From contig DAOULV010000003.1 in the NCBI GenBank assembly GCA_034416335.1, positions 248,001-312,000 of the forward strand: 64,000 nt of DNA. The letters are read 5' to 3'. Below the pieces are notes generated by a model. It did not search any database. It worked only from the letters and a program-made list of their open reading frames with translations, and was not told the origin of the DNA. This DNA is from MGML01 sp034416335 (GTDB taxonomy: Bacteria > Chloroflexota > Dehalococcoidia > Dehalococcoidales > UBA2162). The translations under genes and the position numbers were made by a program. Below are positions 35,574 to 42,605 of the stretch, in pieces; position 1 is the first letter of the stretch; each line of letters opens with the position of its first letter.

Positions 35574-36149
35574 TTACTCTACAATAATATCCAGATTGTT
35601 CAGGAGCGACAGGGCTTCCGGGAGTGAGAAACGGGTCTTTTTGAGGGTATTGTTATTTACATCGATAGAATAGTTGGTAGCTCCGGTGAAATCGGCCCCG
35701 GATAAATTGGTCTTGAAAAACACGCTGTTTTCAAAATCAGTCCCTGTGAGAATGCTGTTTTCCAGGTCGGTCTCTATGAAATCAGCTTCTTTTGCTTCGC
35801 ATTTCTTCATCACCGTTTTGGGCAGTTTCAGCAACCTGAAATTGGAATAATTTACCAGGCAGTCGGTAAAACTCAATTCCTTAATCTTGCCTGCTTTAGT
35901 CCAGTCGATACCTATAGCTTTGCAGCCGGTAAATTCCACTTCACGGAACTCGCTGTTCACCGGATTCAGGTTACTGAGATCGCACTTCCCGAATTTACAG
36001 TTCAAAAACCTGCATTTTTCGAATTTGGTTGCAACGAATATACAGTCGGTAAACTCGCATTCATCGAAAATCTTTGATTGTATTATCACTTCCGCAAGTA
36101 TTTGTTTTGAGAATATTTCCTGCGAATAAGTGTCTTTCTGAGGATCCAT
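35574..36149 (-). CDS. pentapeptide-repeat protein
   Basis: A 191-residue protein made mostly of pentapeptide repeats of the A(D/N)LXX type (for example CEFTDCIF, FEKCRFLNCKF, CDLSNLN, ADFIETDL, FKTNLSGADF), which should form a right-handed quadrilateral beta-helix. Some such proteins mimic DNA and shield gyrase from quinolones, but most have no known role and I do not assign one. ATG 36149 has no Shine-Dalgarno and lies six bases after a TATAAT, so it may be translated from a leaderless message. The C-terminus is leucine-rich and non-repetitive. Confidence 0.85.
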   Translation of the reverse strand: MDPQKDTYSQEIFSKQILAEVIIQSKIFDECEFTDCIFVATKFEKCRFLNCKFGKCDLSNLNPVNSEFREVEFTGCKAIGIDWTKAGKIKELSFTDCLVNYSNFRLLKLPKTVMKKCEAKEADFIETDLENSILTGTDFENSVFFKTNLSGADFTGATNYSIDVNNNTLKKTRFSLPEALSLLNNLDIIVE

Positions 36150-36155
36150 ACCGGT

Positions 36156-36161
36156 ATTATA
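36156..36161 (-). promoter_or_regulatory. -10 box for the pentapeptide-protein gene
   Basis: TATAAT on the minus strand, six bases before the ATG. The -35 region is weak. Confidence 0.45.
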
Positions 36162-36337
36162 ACGCATACGGTTATGGGTTAATACCGCTCTTTCTTGCGG
36201 TACTGTTCGGTTTTGGTTGTTATTGTACTCACCCCCTGTATCCCACTCTCACGCAGGACCCTGATTGAGCAGTAAAGATTAGTTTGCGTGAAAGGGATGA
36301 GGTAAACACTACCGACCAGATGTAAACAGAACCTTTC

Positions 36338-36366
36338 TTGCCGAAGGGATACCTATATGTTACACT
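36338..36366 (+). promoter_or_regulatory. promoter of trpS
   Basis: TTGCCG (36338-36343), a 17-base spacer and TACACT (36361-36366). The expected start of transcription is just before the GAGGAGA ribosome site. Confidence 0.55.
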
Positions 36367-36388
36367 CTCAAATGAGGAGAATTCCCAG

Positions 36389-37369
36389 ATGAAAAAAAGA
36401 GTATTTTCAGGCATCCAGCCGACAGGTGACACCCATATCGGCAACTACCTCGGAGCCACCAGGCACTGGGCAGCCCGGCAGGATGAGTATAATAATATAT
36501 TCTGTATAGTCGATTTACATGCAATAACCATACCCCAGGACCCCAAAGTGCTTAAAGCCAAGATACACGAGGTTACGGCACTGCTGCTGGCCGTCGGTAT
36601 AGATACGGACAGGTCTATTGTCTTCATACAGTCCCACGTCCCTGCTCATGCCGAACTGGCCTGGATACTAAACTGCTTTACGCCTGTGGGATGGATGCAG
36701 CGAATGACCCAGTACAAGGAAAAAGCAAAGAATCAGGAATCGGTAAGTACTGGCCTATTCGATTACCCGGCGCTGATGGCGGCGGATATACTGCTTTATG
36801 ATACGAATGAAGTGCCGGTGGGTGAAGACCAGAAACAGCATGTCGAATTGACCCGTGATATCGCCCAGCGTTTTAACTCGATATATGGTGAGACCTTCGT
36901 AGTGCCGAAGCCGGTTATCCCTGATGTCGGCGCTCGTATTATGGGGCTGGATGACCCTGAGAAAAAGATGAGTAAGAGCGAACCGGGCTCCAATCACGCA
37001 ATCAACCTGCTGGACCCGCCGGATGTCATCACCGAAAAAATAAAACGCGCCGCAACCGACTCGATGAGGGATATTGTCTTCGATGAAAACCGTCCCGGCA
37101 TTTATAACTTGCTGGTTATCTACGAACTGTTCACGGGTAAAAAACGCAAAGACATCGAAGAGCACTTTGCCGGGAAGGGATATGCCGATTTGAAGAAAGA
37201 GCTGGCAGAAGTAGTTATCGAAGGGTTGAGCCCGATACAGAAAAAATGCCGGGAACTATTAGCAGACCCGGGTTATATCGATTCCCTGATGGCAAAAGGG
37301 GCTGAACGGGCCCGTCCTATGGCAGAAAAAACACTGGCACGGGTTAAAGAAATAATCGGGCTGGGATAG
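36389..37369 (+). CDS. trpS: tryptophanyl-tRNA synthetase
   Basis: TrpS charges tRNA-Trp. The class I motifs PTGDTHIGNYLGA and KKMSKSEPGS are complete in this 326-residue protein, the normal bacterial size. ATG 36389 lies eight bases after GAGGAGA (36374-36380). The frame is open back to a TTG at 36338, but that codon is the promoter -35. hisA follows after 29 bases and may be co-transcribed. No T-box leader is seen; the 16-base leader is too short. Confidence 0.95.
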   Translation: MKKRVFSGIQPTGDTHIGNYLGATRHWAARQDEYNNIFCIVDLHAITIPQDPKVLKAKIHEVTALLLAVGIDTDRSIVFIQSHVPAHAELAWILNCFTPVGWMQRMTQYKEKAKNQESVSTGLFDYPALMAADILLYDTNEVPVGEDQKQHVELTRDIAQRFNSIYGETFVVPKPVIPDVGARIMGLDDPEKKMSKSEPGSNHAINLLDPPDVITEKIKRAATDSMRDIVFDENRPGIYNLLVIYELFTGKKRKDIEEHFAGKGYADLKKELAEVVIEGLSPIQKKCRELLADPGYIDSLMAKGAERARPMAEKTLARVKEIIGLG

Positions 37370-37398
37370 AGAAAGCCAGGCGGTAAAGGTGAGGATTT

Positions 37399-38118
37399 AT
37401 GGAAGTTATTCCCGCAGTTGATATAAGAGGTGGTTTTTGCGTGCGCCTCTACCAGGGTGATTACGGTAATGAAACCGTCTTTTCAGACGATCCCGTGCAG
37501 ACAGCATTAAACTGGCAGTCGATGGGTGCACACCGGCTTCATATAGTCGACCTAGACGGAGCCGCCGCCGGTAAACCCGGAAATATGGATATAATCCGTA
37601 ATATTGCCGTGGCGATGCTTATACCTACCCAGCTGGGCGGTGGCATCCGTGATATCGATACCGTTAAGGAACTGCTTGGTGCCGGGCTGGAGAGGGTTAT
37701 TCTCGGGACCGCTGCCGTAGAAGATACTGAATTCGTAAAAGAAGCCTGCAGTAAGTACGCTGAGTCGATTATCGTCAGTGTGGATACCAGAGAGGGGATG
37801 GTGGCTGTCCGCGGCTGGACGCAGGAAACGAAGATATCCGGTATCGAGTTTGCCATTAAGATGGCGGGACTCGGTGTAAAGCGGTTTATATATACCGATA
37901 TCGTACGTGACGGCACTCTTACCGAGCCTAATTTTACAGCTATTTCGGAACTGATTACCAAGACCGGACTGCCTGTAATAGCCGCCGGAGGGATTGCGTC
38001 GGTGCAGCATCTTGTCATGCTGAAAAAGCTGGGTGCAGAAGGAGCTATCATCGGTAAAGCTCTTTATACCGGGGATATCAACCTTAAGCAGGCTCTTAAA
38101 GCAGTCGAACAGGCGTAA
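37399..38118 (+). CDS. hisA: ProFAR isomerase HisA
   Basis: HisA opens the ribose ring of ProFAR in histidine synthesis. The catalytic Asp at the N-terminus (IPAVDIRGG, Asp about 8) and the second Asp region (YTDIVRDGTL) are present, along with the phosphate-binding GGGIR and AGGIAS loops of the TIM barrel. The 239-residue length is usual. GGTGAGG precedes ATG 37399. The other his genes here are limited to hisI at 38.7 kb, so the pathway is dispersed. Confidence 0.93.
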   Translation: MEVIPAVDIRGGFCVRLYQGDYGNETVFSDDPVQTALNWQSMGAHRLHIVDLDGAAAGKPGNMDIIRNIAVAMLIPTQLGGGIRDIDTVKELLGAGLERVILGTAAVEDTEFVKEACSKYAESIIVSVDTREGMVAVRGWTQETKISGIEFAIKMAGLGVKRFIYTDIVRDGTLTEPNFTAISELITKTGLPVIAAGGIASVQHLVMLKKLGAEGAIIGKALYTGDINLKQALKAVEQA

Positions 38119-38124
38119 GTCAGG

Positions 38125-38637
38125 TCACTTCTCGGGGCGTTCCTTGGTAAGGCACAGATACAGGTCGTCATCTACCTTTACATCTGAGTACGGTGTTACC
38201 GGCTGGCATTTGTATATCAGCCCAAGCCCGTCCGGAATATACCCCCGACGGGCATACATTATCTGTGCAGGACCATAACCCGCGTGCATTCCCACACCGA
38301 TACCTGCCACCGGGCAACGCTCGAATATGCGTTTTTCAGCTTCATCCACCAGCGCCGTAGCAATACCCCGGCGACGGTATTCCGTATGGACGACAAGATC
38401 ATTGATTTCCGGGATTTCTTTTTCTGCGAAAGGCGGATAATCCGATTTCCAGATAATATTCACGTGACCGGTAAATTTACCGTCATAAAAAGCCAGTAAA
38501 ACTACCCTTTCACCCATTTCCTGTTCTGCGTAATAGCGGTCGTACAGTCCCTCTGGTCTGTGGTCGCCTGTAACGGCAGGAGTCGCGCAAATAAGGCCTA
38601 TATCGGCTTTTTCCATAGTTCGTATCAATATGCCCAT
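38125..38637 (-). CDS. GNAT family N-acetyltransferase
   Basis: A 170-residue GNAT protein. The acetyl-CoA loop is written VVHTEYRRRGIATALVDEAEKR, the Q/RxxGxG/A motif of this fold, preceded by a strand EINDLVV. The substrate is unknown. It is convergent with hisA at a six-base gap. The start is ATG 38637 (AGG eight bases upstream); an in-frame TTG two codons earlier is less likely. Confidence 0.82.
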   Translation of the reverse strand: MGILIRTMEKADIGLICATPAVTGDHRPEGLYDRYYAEQEMGERVVLLAFYDGKFTGHVNIIWKSDYPPFAEKEIPEINDLVVHTEYRRRGIATALVDEAEKRIFERCPVAGIGVGMHAGYGPAQIMYARRGYIPDGLGLIYKCQPVTPYSDVKVDDDLYLCLTKERPEK

Positions 38638-38674
38638 TTTCAATGCCTGTAATTCGTTAGAATGTGTCCGGGAC

Positions 38675-38703
38675 TTGCCAATATGGCGGACGTCCTATAA
38701 CAT
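38675..38703 (+). promoter_or_regulatory. possible promoter of hisI
   Basis: TTGCCA (38675-38680), a 17-base spacer and TAACAT (38698-38703). It is divergent from the GNAT gene. Confidence 0.4.
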
Positions 38704-38739
38704 ATCATTATATGAATCCATTGACAAGAGGAATTTCGG

Positions 38740-39054
38740 ATGGAAGACTTGAATTTCAACGAAAACGGACTTATCCCGGCTATCGTCCAGGATGACGAAA
38801 CCGGACAGGTATTAATGCTGGGATATATGAATAAAGAGGCGCTGGAAAAAACTCTCGATGGCCCCGATGTCTGGTTCTACAGCAGAAGTCGGCAGGAGAT
38901 GTGGCACAAGGGCGCTACGTCCGGTAATTACCTGAAAGTGCGGTCCGTGATGAAAGACTGTGAGAACAACAGCCTGCTTGTAAGGGCGAAACCGATGGGG
39001 CCTACCTGTCACACCGGTAATGTTACCTGTTTTTACAGGGAATATTCCGATTGA
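38740..39054 (+). CDS. hisI: phosphoribosyl-AMP cyclohydrolase
   Basis: HisI opens the purine ring of phosphoribosyl-AMP in histidine synthesis. This 104-residue single-domain form lacks the HisE pyrophosphatase half. The zinc and magnesium sites are intact: KDCENNSLLV and GPTCHTGNVTCF, together with LMLGYMNKEAL. AGAGG lies upstream of ATG 38740. It stands apart from hisA by one opposite-strand gene. Confidence 0.95.
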   Translation: MEDLNFNENGLIPAIVQDDETGQVLMLGYMNKEALEKTLDGPDVWFYSRSRQEMWHKGATSGNYLKVRSVMKDCENNSLLVRAKPMGPTCHTGNVTCFYREYSD

Positions 39055-39091
39055 AATAGTACTTGTTTACGCAAAAAACGTAATTATGAAG

Positions 39092-39156
39092 CCGTTAGTG
39101 GTGAGTTCGTCGAACCATAACGGCGCCCTTCGACAGGCTCAGGGCGAACGGTAACA
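39092..39156. repeat. REP-like intergenic element (CTTCGACAGGCTCAGGGCGAA type)
   Basis: A 65-base element containing the block CTTCGACAGGCTCAGGGCGA preceded by GTTAGTGGTGAGTTCGTCGA. The outer ends are partly inverted (GCCGTTA with AACGGTAAC). This block is found in intergenic DNA of many bacterial phyla. It lies 38 bases after hisI and about 30 bases before the DUF1385 stop. No coding role. Confidence 0.75.
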
Positions 39157-39184
39157 CTGTAATACGAATTTCTGCAACCCGGCA

Positions 39185-40135
39185 CTAATCGGTTTCTTCA
39201 GGAGAAGATACGGGGTCGTCTTGAAGAACGGCTTCCCCTTCTGTATCCTCCGGAATTTCCCAGGTGACCATTTCGGGGTGTTCCGTTTCGATTACGTGTC
39301 TTAGTGCCGCTATGGCTACTTCCAGTTTGCTTTCATCCGGTTCGCGAGTCGTTAATGACTGCAGCAGCAGGCCCGGTTTTGAAATCTGTCTTACCAGCCA
39401 GTTATCGGTATGTCTGCCGCTGAAATAGATTGCTTCGTAGCTTATCGATGAAATAACCGGTATCAGGACGATGCGGGAAAGCACCATCAGCCAGGTCTGC
39501 TGGATACCGACCAGTGAGAACACCAGTATCGCAATAATCAGTACGGTGAAGGTGAAGCTGGTACCGCACCTGACGTGCGCCGTACTGAATTCTTTCACCT
39601 CATCGGTTTCCAGTGGGACGTCGTTTTCGTAGGCATTTACCGTTTTATGTTCGGCTCCATGATATGAAAATACCTTTTTCAGTTCCGGAATAAAACCCAT
39701 TATTCCCAGGTAAGATACCAGAATCGCTATCCTTATCAAACCGTCTACCAGATTGAAGAGCAGAGACGACTGAATATTGAAAAGTTTGGTAAGGAACAGC
39801 GGGGCGAGGAAGAACAGGGCAACGGCAAATCCAATCGAACCTGCCACCGTCAGCCATAACATCCACCCGGATATTTCTTCCTCTTCTTCCCCGAGGGCAA
39901 GGTTGGCAGAACGAAGTATGCTCTGTATACCGAGAACCATTGATTCTATCAGGACGATTACGCCGCGTATAAACGGGGTCGTCCTGATTTTACCCCTGTA
40001 AATTTTCGGGAGTGGTTGGGAGTCTACGATTATTTCCCCATCGGGACGACGGACGGCTGTGACGCAGACGTCCTGCCCTCTCATCATAACTCCCTCTACG
40101 ACCGCCTGACCACCGTAGTAAAATCTCTCTGCCAC
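39185..40135 (-). CDS. DUF1385 family membrane protein
   Basis: A 316-residue member of the DUF1385 (YqhQ) family. The N-terminal motif YYGGQAVVEGVMMRG, the central FSYHGAEHKTVNAYE and the later RCGTSFTFTV are the family's most constant parts. About four or five membrane segments run from residue 90 to 240; the C-terminus is acidic. The function is unknown in the family. It often sits near rpmE and prfA; here rpmE is next upstream, with an intrinsic terminator between them. Confidence 0.85.
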   Translation of the reverse strand: MAERFYYGGQAVVEGVMMRGQDVCVTAVRRPDGEIIVDSQPLPKIYRGKIRTTPFIRGVIVLIESMVLGIQSILRSANLALGEEEEEISGWMLWLTVAGSIGFAVALFFLAPLFLTKLFNIQSSLLFNLVDGLIRIAILVSYLGIMGFIPELKKVFSYHGAEHKTVNAYENDVPLETDEVKEFSTAHVRCGTSFTFTVLIIAILVFSLVGIQQTWLMVLSRIVLIPVISSISYEAIYFSGRHTDNWLVRQISKPGLLLQSLTTREPDESKLEVAIAALRHVIETEHPEMVTWEIPEDTEGEAVLQDDPVSSPEETD

Positions 40136-40152
40136 TCAACACCTCTTGTAAC

Positions 40153-40182
40153 AAAAAGGAGCGGTTTATGAATACCGCTCCT
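40153..40182 (-). terminator. intrinsic terminator of the rplU-rpmA-rpmE operon
   Basis: A perfect nine-base stem, AGGAGCGGT with ACCGCTCCT, encloses an eight-base loop. On the minus strand it runs into five T residues (40157-40153), so it ends transcription coming from rpmE. The T-run on the other side is weaker. Confidence 0.85.
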
Positions 40183-40232
40183 GCTTTTCTGCGTTCCTGC
40201 TATATTCGGGCCTACCCGGTAACATATTAGTC

Positions 40233-40439
40233 TTAGTTGTTGATGTTATACCGGCGTTTGAATCGTTCTACCCGTCCCGCGGTATCCATCATTTTACGTT
40301 CACCGGTAAAAAACGGATGGCACTGGCTGCAGAGTTCCACTCTCATTTCTTTCTTGGTAGAACCGACAGTGAACCGGTTACCGCAGGCGCAAATTACTTC
40401 AGCATCTTTATAATATTCAGGGTGAATTTTCTCTTTCAT
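40233..40439 (-). CDS. rpmE: 50S ribosomal protein L31
   Basis: A 68-residue L31 of the zinc-binding type: the CAC pair near residue 18 and CSQC near residue 37 bind zinc. The family core MKEKIHPEYY and PFFTGERKMMDTAGRVERFKRRY is intact. It is the last gene of the rplU-rpmA-rpmE operon, five bases after rpmA, and is followed by a strong terminator. Confidence 0.95.
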   Translation of the reverse strand: MKEKIHPEYYKDAEVICACGNRFTVGSTKKEMRVELCSQCHPFFTGERKMMDTAGRVERFKRRYNINN

Positions 40440-40444
40440 ATTTA

Positions 40445-40699
40445 CTAACCAGCGTAGACGCTGACTTTCCTCCGATTATTCGATGCGGATTCGAATTTGA
40501 CTACGCCGTCGATAAGGGCATAAAGCGTATAGTCTTTCCCGACTCCTACATTGTTGCCGGGATGGATTCGCGTACCTCTCTGCCGTACTATTATCGTACC
40601 GGCATTAACGGTATTCCCGTCGTATCTTTTTACGCCAAGTCTTTTTGCCTGGCTGTCACGCCCGTTCTTGGTCTTGCCGCCACCTTTTTTATGCGCCAT
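40445..40699 (-). CDS. rpmA: 50S ribosomal protein L27
   Basis: An 84-residue L27, with MAHKKGGGKTKNGRDS at the N-terminus, the part that reaches the peptidyl-transferase centre, and IVRQRGTRIHPGNNVG. There is no N-terminal leader to be cleaved, unlike the Firmicutes form. The start overlaps the rplU stop by 11 bases, so the two proteins are made in step. Confidence 0.96.
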   Translation of the reverse strand: MAHKKGGGKTKNGRDSQAKRLGVKRYDGNTVNAGTIIVRQRGTRIHPGNNVGVGKDYTLYALIDGVVKFESASNNRRKVSVYAG

Positions 40700-41084
40700 C
40701 TTCCTTTACCTCTTCGGTTATCTCTTTTTTACGCCGGCGTGGTTTTTTAGCAGCCTTTTCTCCTGCAGCACCGGGATCGAGGATACTATCTATTACAAGC
40801 CTGGTGTAACTCTGCCTGTGCCCGTTCTTCTTATGATAACGCCTTTTGGGTTTGTAATGGAGAACGATAATTTTCCCGCTTCTCTTTTCTCCCTGGCACG
40901 TCGCCGTTACCTTTGCACCTTCGATGACTGGATTGCCTACGGTTACCTTATCATCACCGGCTATGAGTAATACCCTGTCCAGTTCGACGAGATCTCCTTC
41001 GAAAGCATCCATTCTATCAACATCAATAATCTGCCCCGAAGAAACTTTATACTGTTTACCGCCGGTTTCAACTATCGCGTAAAT
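40689..41084 (-). CDS. rplU: 50S ribosomal protein L21 with apparent ATT start
   Basis: L21 is a primary-binding protein of the large subunit. The family N-terminus YAIVETGGKQYKV lies directly after an ATT codon at 41084-41082. GAGGTGA (41097-41091) is six bases upstream, and an in-frame TGA (41093-41091) sits only three codons before the ATT, so no ATG, GTG or TTG can serve. The first ATG would delete 24 conserved residues. The 131-residue product carries a basic, then acidic, C-terminal tail (KKPRRRKKE onward) beyond the usual L21 length. It heads the ribosomal operon behind a strong promoter. Confidence 0.9.
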   Translation of the reverse strand: MYAIVETGGKQYKVSSGQIIDVDRMDAFEGDLVELDRVLLIAGDDKVTVGNPVIEGAKVTATCQGEKRSGKIIVLHYKPKRRYHKKNGHRQSYTRLVIDSILDPGAAGEKAAKKPRRRKKEITEEVKEDGA

Positions 41085-41112
41085 TTCAGGTCACCTCTTT
41101 TGAAATAGAATT

Positions 41113-41133
41113 GAACCAGCATTAAGCCGGTTC
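41113..41133 (-). promoter_or_regulatory. leader hairpin of the rplU operon
   Basis: An eight-base stem (GAACCGGC with GCTGGTTC, one G-U pair) and a five-base loop, in the roughly 74-base leader between promoter and start. It may serve L21 feedback control or simply stabilise the message; no T-run follows. Confidence 0.4.
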
Positions 41134-41164
41134 ACAGCTACTTAATAATAGCACAAAACATAAA

Positions 41165-41194
41165 ATTCTACCAGTTACAGCGGACTGGTGTCAA
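41165..41194 (-). promoter_or_regulatory. promoter of the rplU-rpmA-rpmE operon
   Basis: Consensus TTGACA (41194-41189), an 18-base spacer and TAGAAT (41170-41165) on the minus strand. A second, weaker box TGCTATTAT follows nearer the gene. Confidence 0.7.
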
Positions 41195-41275
41195 GCGTGG
41201 GGAAGCTGGGGTAGTGTATCATTTTGAAATTGTTAAACCTTCACGCTCAAGCATAGATATGTTTACAATCAAGGT

Positions 41276-41479
41276 ATGAGAAAGAAGAAAGAACACGATT
41301 TTGCGGTAACAGCTTTCAATGTAGTAAAGAAAACTACATCTGGTGAGTAAAAGATACCTATCACAATAGATTACGTAGCATTAGGGCGTAAGGGTGGTCT
41401 AAAGGGTGGAGTAATCAGGGCTAAGAGATTAACAGCTAAACAGCGTAGTGAGATTGCCAGGAAAGCAGCTAGGGCTTAG
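41276..41479 (+). pseudogene. small basic-protein gene interrupted by an in-frame TAA
   Basis: A 67-codon frame that starts ATGAGAAAG and reads through to TAG, but has TAA at codon 25 (41348-41350). The second half, ALGRKGGLKGGVIRAKR and SEIARKAARA, matches a family of short basic proteins (ALGxxGGxKGGxARAxxL, then EIAxKAAxxRW) often found next to mobile or stress genes. The closing Trp is lost. The upstream half is acceptable for the same family, so this is one gene broken by a nonsense change rather than two genes. It lies beside the Panacea pair on the other strand. Confidence 0.7.
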
Positions 41480-41491
41480 GTGGAATAAGGT

Positions 41492-41911
41492 TTAGTCTTC
41501 GTCCTCTTTGTAATATTTATCATATTCATCAGGATACTGAGTTTTTAGTTCCTCTATAATTTCAATTGGCGTAAAATCAGATTGAAAAGCACCCTTAACT
41601 ATCCTTTTGATATTATTTTCTGAACAATATAAGTATTCCTTTTTATTTTTTCTTGTTTTAGCTTTCTCTTTTAATTCATCGACTGGTACTAAACTTGCAT
41701 CACTGAAGCGTACTGATGTTTCAACTTTAAAAAGGTGTTTATCGTCGCGCGGGTGGAAGACGGCTGAATTATCTTTCCATATTCTTGTAGAAGTGAAGTT
41801 TACTAAAACGGCTTCATCATCATCATTAGGTTCTGTTATGATTACATACCTATGTCCGCCACCGGAGTCAGAAATATGTAAAGTATCCCCGACTTTTCCT
41901 GTGAACGGCAT
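41492..41911 (-). CDS. hypothetical protein, candidate toxin of a Panacea-type toxin-antitoxin pair
   Basis: I do not recognise this 139-residue protein. Its first 70 residues alternate short strands (GDTLHIS, HRYVIIT, AVLVNFTS, SAVFH, SVRFSDASLVP), which could fold as a small SH3-like or MazF/PemK-like barrel; the rest is helical and charged, ending in a run of acidic residues. It starts one base after the stop of the Panacea-domain gene, in the antitoxin-then-toxin order usual for such pairs. The toxin role rests on that position alone. Confidence 0.6.
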   Translation of the reverse strand: MPFTGKVGDTLHISDSGGGHRYVIITEPNDDDEAVLVNFTSTRIWKDNSAVFHPRDDKHLFKVETSVRFSDASLVPVDELKEKAKTRKNKKEYLYCSENNIKRIVKGAFQSDFTPIEIIEELKTQYPDEYDKYYKEDED

Positions 41912-41912
41912 T

Positions 41913-42479
41913 TCAATTCTTTATCCCCTCAAGGATTGATAACTCGCGCAAATCTTTCTTAAATTCATCTATCTGTTCCTCTGTCTTACCCAGAGCTATA
42001 AGAATATCGTCGTACGTCGTCAAAAAGCTTGAAATTCCAGGATCAATATATTCGGGGAAAAGGTCCTTATTGTGATGCTCGTTTCTCATTTGAAGTGCAG
42101 TTTTATCTTTGTATCTCTCGAACATTTCTCGTAAAAGTTTTATTTCAGCTCTAGATAGTTTATTCATACCGCAATCTCTATTTATTAAACGTACCTTGTT
42201 GTTATTAACTGTTCTAATGTGTTGAGTCCAAAACGAATCTTCATCTTGATTTACTAATTTAGCATTGTCATATATTTCACTGATCACTTGCCCGTGTTGC
42301 ATAGAACAAGGGCTACCAAACGTTATTGGACGCATCCAACGATTTATCGCTTCTCTCTCAACGTTATATATTAATTTCATCAGTTTAAGCAGGCTCATTT
42401 CACCACCGCTCAATTCAAGTAAAATGCACGTTGCTTGAGTAGCCTTTTCTTCATTGTATCTTGGTTTTTGGATACTCAT
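41913..42479 (-). CDS. Panacea domain (DUF4065/SocA-like) protein, probable antitoxin
   Basis: A 188-residue protein with the Panacea/DUF4065 pattern: an N-terminal helix (KATQATCILLEL), MSLLKLMKLIYNVEREAINRW, then ITFGSPCSMQHGQVISEIYD, the family's HGP-like motif. Panacea proteins act as antitoxins to many unrelated toxins, and SocA is a proteolytic adaptor. ATG 42479 lies nine bases after AAGGAA. The frame extends 17 codons upstream without support. The gene and its neighbour are more A+T-rich than the core genome, which suggests horizontal gain. Confidence 0.78.
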   Translation of the reverse strand: MSIQKPRYNEEKATQATCILLELSGGEMSLLKLMKLIYNVEREAINRWMRPITFGSPCSMQHGQVISEIYDNAKLVNQDEDSFWTQHIRTVNNNKVRLINRDCGMNKLSRAEIKLLREMFERYKDKTALQMRNEHHNKDLFPEYIDPGISSFLTTYDDILIALGKTEEQIDEFKKDLRELSILEGIKN

Positions 42480-42605
42480 TATCAGCTTTTCCTTAATTAA
42501 TTTTATCATATTATGTATAATCGTCAACATTTTTCATCTATGATGTTTCAAATTGATACGCTACCGAAGCTGGGAAAAGCTGGATGATACCGGTATTAAT
42601 AACCG

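Noticed and set aside
35461..35575. Possible tRNA or small RNA in the palindrome at 35.5 kb.
   Set aside because: It has no anticodon arm or T-loop pattern; the inverted ends match the REP-like class.
36168..36337. A T-box riboswitch before trpS.
   Set aside because: The transcript expected from the TTGCCG/TACACT promoter has a leader of only about 16 bases; no T-box sequence was seen upstream.
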